A DNA stretch of 64,000 nucleotides, taken from positions 682,001 through 746,000 of the forward strand of contig CALSTO010000001.1 of the NCBI GenBank assembly GCA_943789295.1, written 5' to 3'. Below are positions 1-8,373 of this stretch, in pieces. Position 1 is the stretch's first letter; the number at the start of each line of letters is the position of its first letter. The notes beneath the pieces are model-generated. The model saw nothing but the letters and a program-made list of their open reading frames with translations, did not search any database and had not been told where the DNA came from. The position numbers and the translations under genes are program-made. The DNA comes from MAG-121220-bin8 sp002700465 (GTDB lineage: Bacteria > Bacteroidota > Bacteroidia > Flavobacteriales > Flavobacteriaceae).

Positions 1-711
1 AAAATAAATAACGATTTCAAAGAAAATTGGCCAACAATGTCTAATACTGAAAAAATGAAATGGAAATTTCAGAGATATATGCAGGATTATTTGGCTACTA
101 TATCGTCTGTAGATGATAATGTAGGAAGAGTTTTAGATTATTTAGATCAGTCTGGTTTAGATAAAAATACAATAGTAGTATATACTTCAGATCAAGGTTT
201 TTATTTAGGAGAACATGGATGGTTTGATAAAAGGTTTATTTATGATGAATCGTTTAAAACTCCATTACTAATTAGATGGCCTAATGTAATTAAACCAGGG
301 ACAACCAGTGATGAAATGGTTCAAAATTTAGATTTTGCACAAACTTTTTTAGAAGCTGCTATGATTGAAGCACCTGATGACATGCAAGGTGAAAGCTTAA
401 TTCCTCTTTTAAAAGGTAATAATAATAACTGGACTAGAGAATCAGTTTATTATCATTATTATGAATATCCATCTGTTCATATGGTAAAAAGACATTATGG
501 TATTGTGAATAAAGACTTTAAATTAATTCATTTTTATTATGATGTTGATGAATGGGAGCTTTACGACAGAAAAAATGATCCAAATGAGATGAATAATGTT
601 TACAATGATCCAGATTACAGTGATGTGGTAATCAAATTAACGCAAGATTTAAAAGAAATAAGAATAAAATATAAAGACTCAGAAGAATTAGATAGAAGCT
701 TTATTTATTAA
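1..711 (+). CDS. Sulfatase (S1 family), C-terminal part, gene cut by window start
   Basis: The reading frame is open from base 1, so the N-terminal part with the catalytic Cys/Ser-x-Pro-x-Arg motif lies outside the window. What remains (about 236 codons) has the conserved second half of an S1 sulfatase: a TSDQGFYLGEHGW segment, then a DKR motif and KTPLLIRWP, which contribute metal and sulfate-binding residues. The C-terminal part ends in the usual WELYDRKNDPNEMNN-type motif. Such enzymes hydrolyse sulfate esters on polysaccharides, usually in the periplasm or outside the cell. It sits beside a decayed lipoprotein gene, as in the polysaccharide-utilisation loci of marine Bacteroidota. The substrate cannot be told from this fragment. 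Its base composition matches the AT-rich average. Confidence 0.9.
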   Translation, partial: KINNDFKENWPTMSNTEKMKWKFQRYMQDYLATISSVDDNVGRVLDYLDQSGLDKNTIVVYTSDQGFYLGEHGWFDKRFIYDESFKTPLLIRWPNVIKPGTTSDEMVQNLDFAQTFLEAAMIEAPDDMQGESLIPLLKGNNNNWTRESVYYHYYEYPSVHMVKRHYGIVNKDFKLIHFYYDVDEWELYDRKNDPNEMNNVYNDPDYSDVVIKLTQDLKEIRIKYKDSEELDRSFIY

Positions 712-805
712 AAATATTAAAAACAGAAATTTATAGTTTTTTTATAATTGTAGTAAATCTTACTTTTAATTTAATTAAATTAGGTTAATTAAATTTTAAT
801 TTACC

Positions 806-901
806 ATGAAAAAGTTTCACTTTACTTTAATCTTATTTTTAATGATTCAATATGTTTTTTCTCAAGTAGAAATTAAAGTTAATCATGGAAAAATACTTTA
901 G
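806..901 (+). pseudogene. Possible signal-peptide remnant of a lost secreted protein (31 codons)
   Basis: A short frame begins MKKFHFTLILFLMIQYVFSQ, a convincing signal peptide ending in the FSQ cleavage pattern common in Flavobacteriia, and then stops after 11 more residues. Its end overlaps the start of the broken lipoprotein gene at 885. It could be the stub of an exported protein whose body has been deleted, or a chance frame. There is no further evidence for expression. Confidence 0.25.
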
Positions 902-1618
902 TTTTCTTTTTACACTTCTTCTTCTAAGCTGTGGTGGCGGAGGAGGAGATGACTGGCGGCGGTAATACCGGCGGTGGTGGCGGTGGCGGACCAACTCCAA
1001 CTCCCCCTGGAAAAGCAACATTAGTAGCTCCTGCCAACAATAAAACTTGTGAGACTGGAACTAGTGTGTCGGATACTCAAAGCACAGTAACTTTTAATTG
1101 GAATGCATCTGCTAATACTAATACGTATGATGTTCAGATCACCAACTTAAATACAAGTACAGCTACAAATAAAAACGGAGTATCTTCTACAAGCACTACA
1201 GCTACACTTGATAAAGGAGTTCCTTATTCTTGGAAAGTAACTTCAAAGAATACTACTAGTACAACAACAACACCTAGTGATCTTTGGAAGTTTTACTTGG
1301 CTGGAGATGGTATAGTTAACTACGCACCGTTCCCAGCAGATCTTAAAACTCCTGCGTCTGGGTCAACTGTCACCTTAGTGATGGTAAAGCAACATTTACT
1401 TGGGAAGGTACAGATCCTGATAGTGGGGACACGCTTAGTTACACGGTTTATGTAGACAAGGTGGACGGTAAACAAACACCAACATCGGCTTTAACAAACC
1501 TATCAGCTCAAACTGCTGATGTGGAACTTGAAGCTGCTACTACGTATTACTGGAGAGTGAAACATCAGACGGAACTAACGCTAGTTACTCTATTGTTTAT
1601 TCTTTTAAGACACAGTAA
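885..1618 (+). pseudogene. Lipoprotein with FnIII-like domains, broken by three frameshifts
   Basis: A start at 885 gives a lipoprotein signal peptide (MEKYFSFLFTLLLLSCGGGG) with the lipobox Cys. The frame then hits a stop at 963, but the same protein continues one frame over as a Gly-rich linker and a beta-sandwich-like domain (LVAPANN..., then TVTFNWNASANTNTYDVQI). A second shift near 1375 restores DGKATFTWEGTDPDSGDTLSY and continues to YYWRVK. A third shift near 1561 gives TSDGTNASYSIVYSFKTQ and a stop at 1616-1618. The two repeats resemble SusE/F-like or fibronectin III modules of surface lipoproteins that bind glycans. The GC-rich stretch at 931-1010 contrasts with its surroundings, suggesting acquired DNA. 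Sequencing error is an alternative, but no other long gene in the window needs even one frameshift. Confidence 0.75.
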
Positions 1619-1785
1619 GGTTTAGTATTATACATACTTATACAAACACCTCCCCTCAAAAGAAAACCGATATTATTTGAGTAGGGTAGTACCAATTAAA
1701 AATTACTATTGAGATTTTTTGACTTTTTGTTATAACTTAGTGATAGTTAAAAGTAGTAAAGGCAACGATTCAGGCAACCAAAATT
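1619..1785. other. Non-coding stretch between the broken lipoprotein gene and tRNA-Ser
   Basis: No open frame of note is seen on either strand. It contains a short inverted pair (CTCAAA near 1655 and ATTTGAG near 1675) and a direct hexamer repeat GGCAAC at 1761-1766 and 1773-1778, just outside the tRNA terminator. Directly repeated short sites beside a tRNA gene can be integrase arm sites left by a departed element, but no integrase gene or second att copy is visible. Confidence 0.3.
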
Positions 1786-1817
1786 AAAAACCCCTGTAAA
1801 TCAATGACTTACAAGGG
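1786..1817 (-). terminator. Intrinsic terminator of tRNA-Ser
   Basis: On the minus strand CCCTTGTAA (1817-1809) pairs with TTACAGGGG (1799-1791) around a nine-base loop, with one G-T pair, followed by a run of five T. It lies directly after the 3' end of the tRNA. Confidence 0.75.
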
Positions 1818-1823
1818 CTTTTG

Positions 1824-1908
1824 CGGAGAAAGAGGGATTCGAACCCCCGGAGGTGTGACCCTCAACAGTTTTCAAGACTGCCGCATTCGACCACTCTGCC
1901 ATTTCTCC
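1824..1908 (-). tRNA. tRNA-Ser(UGA)
   Basis: The acceptor stem GGAGAAA (5' end at 1908) pairs with TTTCTCC (3' side, 1831-1825), with discriminator G at 1824. The anticodon stem GCAGT/ACTGT holds the loop CTTGAAA, giving anticodon TGA at 1874-1872. A long variable arm and a GGTTCGAATCC T-arm complete a type II serine tRNA of 85 bases. The 3' CCA is not encoded. It reads codons UCA and, by wobble, UCG/UCU. Confidence 0.97.
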
Positions 1909-1917
1909 AATGGAATG

Positions 1918-1948
1918 CAAATATAACTTCCTTTTTATTTAGTACAAA
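1918..1948 (-). promoter_or_regulatory. Bacteroidota-type promoter of tRNA-Ser
   Basis: On the minus strand TTTG (1948-1945), 19 bases, then TATATTTG (1925-1918). This matches the Bacteroidota primary sigma factor consensus TTG at -33 and TAnnTTTG at -7. The box lies nine bases before the mature tRNA 5' end. Confidence 0.7.
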
Positions 1949-1982
1949 TTTTTATTTAATTATTATATAGATTCCTTTTTGT

Positions 1983-1990
1983 TACATTTG
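1983..1990 (+). promoter_or_regulatory. Candidate -7 box (TACATTTG) upstream of the TSUP gene
   Basis: The octamer fits TAnnTTTG but lies only four bases before the ATG. If it is used, the transcript would be essentially leaderless. No clear -33 TTG at the right distance is visible, so this is tentative. Confidence 0.3.
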
Positions 1991-1994
1991 AAAT

Positions 1995-2765
1995 ATGTTT
2001 GAATTTGATTTGTTTTCATGGCATTATCCTCTGTTAATTCTTGCTGGATTTATCGCTGGATTTATAAATACAATGGCAGGAGGAGGCTCATTATTAACTC
2101 TTCCATTACTTATTTTTATGGGATTACCCTCTGCAGTTGCTAATGGTACTAACAGAATAGCAATATTTATGTCAGCTTTTTCAGCTACAGCTGGTTTTAA
2201 AAGTAAAGGAGTTTCAAACTACCCATTTAATGCTTATTTGGGTTTTGCAGGTCTATTGGGTGCTTTAATAGGTGCACAAATAGCAATTGATATTGAAGGT
2301 GAACTTTTTAACAAGATTCTTGCTATTATTATGATTGTAGTAGTATTGTTAATAGTTTTTAAACCTAATATTGATTATAAAAACCTTTCTGAAAGACTCA
2401 CTGGAAAATATTTATTTGTATCAATGATTGCTTTCTTTTTTATTGGAATTTACGGAGGATTTATTAATGCAGGAATAGGATTTGTAATAATGTTATTTCT
2501 TCATTATTACAATAGATTAGACCTAGTTAAAGTTAATGCTACTAAAGTAGTTATCGTATTGATTTATACTACTGGTGCTATTATAACATTTGCTTTAGCT
2601 GATAAAATCAATTGGGTTTATGGATTGTTTTTAGCTTCAGGCAATTTTTTAGGTGGATGGACATCAAGTAGGTGGTCAGTAAAAAAAGGTGAAAAAACAA
2701 TTAAATTTTTCCTTTTGACAATGGTACTTATAATGTCCGTTAAATTATGGTTTTTTAGTAATTAA
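1995..2765 (+). CDS. TSUP (TauE/SafE) family membrane transporter
   Basis: A 256-residue, very hydrophobic protein with about eight membrane segments in two similar halves. The first half carries FINTMAGGGSLLTLPLL and GLPSAVANGTNR (residues about 24-50), and the second repeats the pattern with FINAGIGFVIMLFL and VNATK (about 155-185). These are hallmarks of the TSUP family, which exports sulfite, sulfoacetate or other small anions through the inner membrane. The substrate cannot be predicted from sequence; a neighbouring sulfatase hints at sulfur anions, but a tRNA and a decayed gene lie between. Its 3' end overlaps convergent ribB by 11 bases. Confidence 0.88.
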   Translation: MFEFDLFSWHYPLLILAGFIAGFINTMAGGGSLLTLPLLIFMGLPSAVANGTNRIAIFMSAFSATAGFKSKGVSNYPFNAYLGFAGLLGALIGAQIAIDIEGELFNKILAIIMIVVVLLIVFKPNIDYKNLSERLTGKYLFVSMIAFFFIGIYGGFINAGIGFVIMLFLHYYNRLDLVKVNATKVVIVLIYTTGAIITFALADKINWVYGLFLASGNFLGGWTSSRWSVKKGEKTIKFFLLTMVLIMSVKLWFFSN

Positions 2766-3882
2766 TATATTCAACAATTTCTAATCCATAGCCTGTCATT
2801 CCAACTCTTTTTATCTGAGTACTGTTTGTCAATAGTTTTATTTTATGAATTTTTAGGTCATGAAGAATTTGGGCACCAATCCCAAAGTCCTTTTCATCCA
2901 TTACAACAGGTGGTGTTTTGTATTCCCCTTTAGATTGTAGTTTTTTTATTTCATTAAGTCTAAACAAAACATTTACTGGGTTAGGAGGTTGGTTAATAAA
3001 GACAATTACACCTTTTTCTTCAATGTTAATTTTATTAAAAATTCCATCAAGTTTATTTTTTGATTTGGAGGTAAGAGTTGTAAGTAAATCATTATTTGTA
3101 ATTGATGAATTTATTCTAACTAAAACTGGCTCATCCTCTTTCCATTCCCCTTTAGATAATGCCAAATGAATTTGATTATTATTTGTCTGTTGAAAAGCTG
3201 ATAAATTGTAATCACCAAATTTTGTATTAAATACAAATGATTCTTTTTTGGTAATTAAACTGTCGTGTTTCATTCTGTAAGCGACAAGATCTTCAATTGA
3301 AACTATTTTTAAATTTAATTTCTTTGCTACTTGGATTAACTCAGGTACTCTTGCCATTGATCCGTCTTCAGACATGATTTCACAAATAACTCCAGCAGGA
3401 GAACATCCAGCAAGTCTTGCAAAATCAATAGCAGCTTCTGTATGCCCTGTTCTTCTTAATACGCCACCATCTTTAGCAATTAATGGAAAAATGTGACCAG
3501 GACGTGCTAAATCATCAGGTTTAGTACTTTTATTAACAATTGCCTTAATAGTTTTTGATCTATCTGAAGCAGAGATTCCCGACGTTACACCACCTCCTTT
3601 TAAATCAACAGAAACTGTAAATGCAGTGTCCATAGGATCGGTATTGTTACTAACCATTGGATATAAGTTCAATTTTCTTGATCTTTTTTCGGTTATTGGT
3701 GTACATATGAGTCCTCTGGCGTGTTTAGCCATATAATTTATTAGCTCTGGTGTCACTAGGTCAGCAGCACAAATAAAGTCACCCTCATTTTCTCTATTTT
3801 CGTCATCAACAACAATAATAATTTTTCCTTGCTTTACATCTTCAATTGCATCGGAAATTTTATCTAATATTATTTTACTCAT
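2755..3882 (-). CDS. ribB: 3,4-dihydroxy-2-butanone 4-phosphate synthase with degenerate GTP cyclohydrolase II-like domain
   Basis: Residues 1-205 form a complete RibB domain: DDENRENEGD at 26-35, RPGHIFPL at 127-134 and GHTEA at 146-150 are the acidic loop and catalytic positions that convert ribulose 5-phosphate to the four-carbon riboflavin precursor. Residues about 210-375 keep the outline of RibA (LVRINS, KLLTNSTQIKRVGMTGYGLEIVE) but lack the three zinc-binding cysteines and the RQEGRGIGL-type motif, so this half should not hydrolyse GTP. A separate RibA is therefore expected elsewhere in the genome. It is the last gene of the ftsK-lolA-lptG-ribB run, two bases after lptG. Confidence 0.93.
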   Translation of the reverse strand: MSKIILDKISDAIEDVKQGKIIIVVDDENRENEGDFICAADLVTPELINYMAKHARGLICTPITEKRSRKLNLYPMVSNNTDPMDTAFTVSVDLKGGGVTSGISASDRSKTIKAIVNKSTKPDDLARPGHIFPLIAKDGGVLRRTGHTEAAIDFARLAGCSPAGVICEIMSEDGSMARVPELIQVAKKLNLKIVSIEDLVAYRMKHDSLITKKESFVFNTKFGDYNLSAFQQTNNNQIHLALSKGEWKEDEPVLVRINSSITNNDLLTTLTSKSKNKLDGIFNKINIEEKGVIVFINQPPNPVNVLFRLNEIKKLQSKGEYKTPPVVMDEKDFGIGAQILHDLKIHKIKLLTNSTQIKRVGMTGYGLEIVEYINY

Positions 3883-3884
3883 AT

Positions 3885-5345
3885 TTATTTTTTTAATCGA
3901 AATTTTATCGAACTTATTTTTTTCAAAAATAGTCTAAAAGGATATGATATTTTATCAAAATTAAATATAGATTTATCAGAACTAGCTCTGTAAATTAAAT
4001 ATATTCCTAGAGGGAGCATTATGGCATTAGGAATTAAACTGCCAATTAATGCGTCAATACTTCCATCTTCTGCTGCATTTCTACTGAAAGTTCCAATAAA
4101 GTGATAGCTAAGAAATAATATTAATGAAACAACCATTGGAAGTCCTATACCTCCTTTTCTAATTATTGCACCAAGTGGTGCTCCAACAAAAAAGAGAATT
4201 AAAGAAGCGAATCCTAAAGCATACTTATCGTATAAATTTGATTTATGAAGATTGACTATCTTTTCTTTTATAAAAAAATTATCTTTTTGATTTAATAAAA
4301 CTTGAACATGACTGTTTGTTAAATTTAGAGTTTCGTTTAGTACGTCTAGCTGTTTCTTTCTTGGATAATCTTTTAGATGTGAATTGTAGTTCGTGTATAA
4401 AACCGAATCTTTATAACTATTATCCATTCTAACATTTCTTACAAAATTTGAGATACCAGTTCTTGCATAAAAATTTTTTGCAAAATTATTATACCTAAAA
4501 ACTAAGTTTTTTGATAAGGAATCTATACTAAAATTTAATTGAGATATATTTTGCATTCTATAGGTATTGCTAAACTTCTCATCGTCAAAATCAACTTTAT
4601 TAAACTCTCTTAAATCTATATTCATTATATGCTTTTCAAAAGAAACTAAGGTATGAGGAGAAACTTGTTTATTGTTTGGACTTCTACTTTCTATTTCTTC
4701 ATACCTTTTACCATTATTTAATACAAGCTGTAAAATTTCACTTGAATCTTGACTTTTAAGTTCGCCTGATTCAGCTTTTATAACTAAAGTATTTCTCGAG
4801 TTAAAGTTATTTTGATGTATAATAATATCTTCAAGAAGATTGTTGTCTGGACCGTATTTTCTTTCAACTTTGATATTCATGTTATTTATATCACTGAAAA
4901 CTCCTTCTGTAATGGCTAAAGCTGGTTTTAATTTAGCTAAGTTTTTTCTAAGATTATAAGATTTAAATTCTGCATAGGGAATAAGACTATTTGCTATAAA
5001 AAACATTCCAATACACAAAATAACATTAACAATAAGAAGACTTCTCATTGATCTGAAAAGTGATACTCCAGAAGATTTAATAGCTGCCAGTTCATATTGT
5101 TCAGATAAATTTCCGAAAGTCATTATTGAAGCTAGTAAAACTGTTAATGGAATAACTAGGGGAAGTAGTTTGGGAGAGTAGAACAGTAGAAATTTGAAAA
5201 TTATTTCAAAATCAATTTCTTTTCCAGCTAGATCATCAATAAATACCCATATTATTTGAATGATAAAAATAAACATCAGTATAAAGAAGAAACTAAAAAA
5301 TATCTTTAGATAAGATGTTAATATATAACGATCTATAATCTTCAT
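3885..5345 (-). CDS. lptG: LptF/LptG family lipopolysaccharide export permease
   Basis: The 486-residue protein starts MKIIDRYILTSYLKIF, the usual opening of YjgP/YjgQ permeases. Three membrane segments lie within residues 12-120, followed by a long periplasmic domain (about 125-370) and three more membrane segments near the C terminus. LptF and LptG form the membrane part of the ABC transporter that pulls lipopolysaccharide from the inner membrane to the LptA bridge. The family cannot be split reliably into F and G by eye. The gene is one base from lolA and two from ribB, so it is co-transcribed with envelope genes. Confidence 0.88.
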   Translation of the reverse strand: MKIIDRYILTSYLKIFFSFFFILMFIFIIQIIWVFIDDLAGKEIDFEIIFKFLLFYSPKLLPLVIPLTVLLASIMTFGNLSEQYELAAIKSSGVSLFRSMRSLLIVNVILCIGMFFIANSLIPYAEFKSYNLRKNLAKLKPALAITEGVFSDINNMNIKVERKYGPDNNLLEDIIIHQNNFNSRNTLVIKAESGELKSQDSSEILQLVLNNGKRYEEIESRSPNNKQVSPHTLVSFEKHIMNIDLREFNKVDFDDEKFSNTYRMQNISQLNFSIDSLSKNLVFRYNNFAKNFYARTGISNFVRNVRMDNSYKDSVLYTNYNSHLKDYPRKKQLDVLNETLNLTNSHVQVLLNQKDNFFIKEKIVNLHKSNLYDKYALGFASLILFFVGAPLGAIIRKGGIGLPMVVSLILFLSYHFIGTFSRNAAEDGSIDALIGSLIPNAIMLPLGIYLIYRASSDKSIFNFDKISYPFRLFLKKISSIKFRLKK

Positions 5346-5346
5346 T

Positions 5347-5982
5347 TTATAATTTTTCTATGTAATAATCTGTATAATTATTTTCATCAAAAATAAAAAT
5401 ATCTTTTTCTATAGCAGGATCAAAAACAATTGAATTTACATTGAGAATAGTTTTTGTCTTGTTTTTTCCAATTTCAATAAGTTTTGAAATATTATTATTA
5501 GAAATATTTATACCAAGAAGTAAGTAATCTATATCTGAATTTGAATCACTAGGTATCAGTTTGACAAATTGAACTTTGTTTTCATAATCTGACTGAAGTT
5601 TGTCCCAAAGAATTAAGTAGCCCTCTCTGTAAAAATTTAACAACTTAGATGGCTTTATAGTCTGTTCCTCTTCTTCTTCAATGCTTGATATGATAACTTC
5701 TTCATTTTCTGGGACAATAGAATAGACGTTATTAGAATCACATATTTGAGTAATCCCCATAAAATTCAATAAATAATTATCTCCTTGAATAGTTACAGTT
5801 CCGTTTGCATCTTGATTAATTCCTTCAAGTTTATTTTCTAGTGTGTATTTGAAATCAATTTTATAACTTTCTGCTAAATCAATTTTATTAGAAACTTTTG
5901 ACAATAATTTTTCTGCTCTAGGATCATTTTGAGCATTAATATTAAAACTAAATATTAGTATAATTATTAAAATTTTTTTCAT
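5347..5982 (-). CDS. lolA: LolA-like outer-membrane lipoprotein carrier protein
   Basis: A 211-residue exported protein with the signal peptide MKKILIIILIFSFNINAQ. The mature part begins DPRAEKLLSKVSNKI, followed by the beta-rich pattern typical of LolA (DFKYTLENKL, GTVTIQGDNYLLNFMGITQICDSNNVYSIVPENEEV). LolA carries lipoproteins across the periplasm from the LolCDE complex. The start codon shares one base with the ftsK stop, implying translational coupling. Sequence conservation in this family is low; placement between ftsK and lptG supports the call. Confidence 0.86.
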   Translation of the reverse strand: MKKILIIILIFSFNINAQNDPRAEKLLSKVSNKIDLAESYKIDFKYTLENKLEGINQDANGTVTIQGDNYLLNFMGITQICDSNNVYSIVPENEEVIISSIEEEEEQTIKPSKLLNFYREGYLILWDKLQSDYENKVQFVKLIPSDSNSDIDYLLLGINISNNNISKLIEIGKNKTKTILNVNSIVFDPAIEKDIFIFDENNYTDYYIEKL

Positions 5983-8333
5983 TATTTATTTTTTTCACTC
6001 TCTAACATAGTATTTAACGAGGCTAAGTCTAGGATTAGAACTTCTCTAGCTTTACTCCCTTCAAATGCACCTACTATCCCCGCAGCTTCTAATTGGTCAA
6101 TAATTCTACCAGCTCTATTATAACCTAACTTCATTTTACGTTGCAATAATGATGCTGAACCTTGCTGGGCAATTACAATAATTTCAGCAGCTTCTCTAAA
6201 TAAAACATCTCTATCCTCAATGTTATTATCTAAAGAACTTGAACTTTCTTCACCAACATATTCTGGTAATTCGTAAGCTGTAGCGTATGCTTTTTGAGAT
6301 CCAATAAAATCTGTAATTTTATTTATTTCAGGTGTATCGACAAAAGCACATTGTATTCTTACTAATTCATTTCCTTGTGTGTAAAGCATATCACCTTTTC
6401 CAATTAGCTGATCGGCACCGCCACTGTCTAATATAGTTCTAGAATCTATTTTTGATGTAACTCTAAATGCAATTCTTGCTGGAAAATTAGCTTTAATTAT
6501 TCCAGTTATAACATTTACAGATGGTCTTTGAGTTGCAATTATTAGATGAATCCCCACAGCTCTAGCTAGTTGAGCTAATCTTGCTATTGGTGTTTCCACT
6601 TCTTTTCCTGCTGTCATTATTAGATCAGCAAATTCATCTATAATTAAAACAATGTAAGGAAGAAAAACATTACCTGAATCTGGATTTAATTTTCTTTGTT
6701 TAAACTTTGCATTGTATTCTTTTATATTTCTACAAAGCGCATTTTTTAGCATTTCATACCTGTTATCCATTTCAATACACAATGAATTCAAGGTTTTTAT
6801 TACTGCTTTATTATCTGTAATAATAGCTTCATCTGTATCAGGGAGCTTGGCTAAATAGTGTCTTTCTATTTTGTTAAATAAAGTTAATTCAACCTTTTTG
6901 GGATCAACTAAAACAAATTTAACCTCAGAAGGATGTTTTTTGTAAAGAAGAGATGTTAAAACTGCGTTAAGTCCAACTGATTTACCCTGACCTGTAGCAC
7001 CTGCCATCAGTAAGTGTGGCATTTTCGCTAAATCAACAACATAAGTTTCATTACTAATATTTTTTCCTAATGCAATAGGAAGTTCCATTTCAGCTTCTTG
7101 ATAATTCTTTGAAGCTAATACTGATTTCATAGAAACAATAGTCGAATTTTTATTTGGAACCTCAATTCCTATTGTTCCTTTTCCAGGAATTGGTGCTATA
7201 ATTCTTATTCCCAATGCAGCTAACGATAATGCTATGTCATCCTCTAAATTTTTAATTTTAGATATTCTGATTCCTGCTTCAGGAATAATTTCATAAAGAG
7301 TTACAGTTGGTCCAATAGTAGCTTTTATTTGATCAATACCAATTTTATAATTCTTTAGAGTTTCAATTATTTTTTCTTTATTCTCCTCTAATTCTTCTTC
7401 ATTTATAGTAATTACTCCTCCGCTATCGTATTCATTTAATAATTCTATTGAGGGAGTTTTATAATTCTTTAATTCTAGGGTATGATCATATTCACCAAAT
7501 TTCTTTACTAAACCTTTAGCGATAGCATCTTCATCTAATATTTCTTCTTCTTCATTATTTTCAATTTCAATTTTAATTTCACTATCGTTCTTTTCAGTTG
7601 GTATAATATCAGGCTTGTCATTGTAAGAAGAGAAATTTGCTATTGTAGGTTTCAGATCTTCACTTTTGATATTAAATTTAGACTCAGTTTCTATTGGATC
7701 TAATTTAGTAGATAGATCAACTTCTACTGCACTAGCTTGTGTATCTTCAATTAGTTCACTCTTTACTTTTGGATATAATTTTTTAAAAAATTCAAAAACT
7801 TTTTCAGGGGTTACTTTTAATCTGACAACTATATAAGTTACTAGTCCGAAAATTAGTAATGAAACTATCCCAATTTCTCCAATATAAATTTTTAAGAATT
7901 CATTTACTTCAAATCCAATGCTACCTGAATAAATATAATTTGTAGAATAATATCCAAAAAATAATGAAAACCATATCATTATTAAAATTCCCCAAAACCA
8001 CCTTTTAAAAAGTTTTGCTAAATCTGCATTCACAAATAAAGTTAATCCAGAAATAAATAGTAAAATTGGTAAAATAAAAGAAGAAACACCAAACATTAAA
8101 TAAATCAAAAAATGACTTATTAAAGCACCAAATTTACTTGCAATATTTATTGAATCTACATCTTTGTTAAAGAATTGAGTTAATTCAGATTGATCAGCTC
8201 TCCATGTTCCAAAATATGAAATTAAAGAAGAAAAAATAATAATTGAGAATAGCACTAAAAAAACCCCAAACATGATTTGCTGAGTTCTTGATAATGAAAA
8301 ATATCCTTTTAACTTACTTTTAGTTTTAGACAT
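5982..8333 (-). CDS. ftsK: DNA translocase FtsK
   Basis: The 783-residue protein has four N-terminal membrane segments (about 21-41, 65-100, 113-130, 155-172), a short acidic linker (200-290), and a RecA-like motor with Walker A GATGQGKS at 445-452 and Walker B LIIDEFADL near 565. A C-terminal winged-helix gamma domain follows (AAEIIVIAQQGSASLLQRK, then GYNRAGRIIDQLEAAGIVG), which reads polarity sequences on the chromosome. It pumps DNA through the division septum and activates dimer resolution. The linker is much shorter than in Escherichia coli, as is usual in Bacteroidota. It heads the operon with lolA, lptG and ribB. Confidence 0.97.
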   Translation of the reverse strand: MSKTKSKLKGYFSLSRTQQIMFGVFLVLFSIIIFSSLISYFGTWRADQSELTQFFNKDVDSINIASKFGALISHFLIYLMFGVSSFILPILLFISGLTLFVNADLAKLFKRWFWGILIMIWFSLFFGYYSTNYIYSGSIGFEVNEFLKIYIGEIGIVSLLIFGLVTYIVVRLKVTPEKVFEFFKKLYPKVKSELIEDTQASAVEVDLSTKLDPIETESKFNIKSEDLKPTIANFSSYNDKPDIIPTEKNDSEIKIEIENNEEEEILDEDAIAKGLVKKFGEYDHTLELKNYKTPSIELLNEYDSGGVITINEEELEENKEKIIETLKNYKIGIDQIKATIGPTVTLYEIIPEAGIRISKIKNLEDDIALSLAALGIRIIAPIPGKGTIGIEVPNKNSTIVSMKSVLASKNYQEAEMELPIALGKNISNETYVVDLAKMPHLLMAGATGQGKSVGLNAVLTSLLYKKHPSEVKFVLVDPKKVELTLFNKIERHYLAKLPDTDEAIITDNKAVIKTLNSLCIEMDNRYEMLKNALCRNIKEYNAKFKQRKLNPDSGNVFLPYIVLIIDEFADLIMTAGKEVETPIARLAQLARAVGIHLIIATQRPSVNVITGIIKANFPARIAFRVTSKIDSRTILDSGGADQLIGKGDMLYTQGNELVRIQCAFVDTPEINKITDFIGSQKAYATAYELPEYVGEESSSSLDNNIEDRDVLFREAAEIIVIAQQGSASLLQRKMKLGYNRAGRIIDQLEAAGIVGAFEGSKAREVLILDLASLNTMLESEKNK

Positions 8334-8346
8334 AAGAGGTATTTAA

Positions 8347-8354
8347 CAAAAGTA
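8347..8354 (-). promoter_or_regulatory. Candidate -7 box (TACTTTTG) for the ftsK operon
   Basis: On the minus strand TACTTTTG matches TAnnTTTG 13 bases before the ftsK ATG, within the 40-base gap after nhaC. No -33 TTG at suitable spacing was seen. It suggests ftsK can start independently of nhaC. Confidence 0.4.
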
Positions 8355-8373
8355 ATATTTATAATTAATAATA

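Noticed and set aside
839..1021. Minus-strand frame opposite the broken lipoprotein gene, with an Arg/Pro-rich product
   Set aside because: It is the antisense of the Gly-repeat and lipobox region; the product is low complexity and has no family resemblance.
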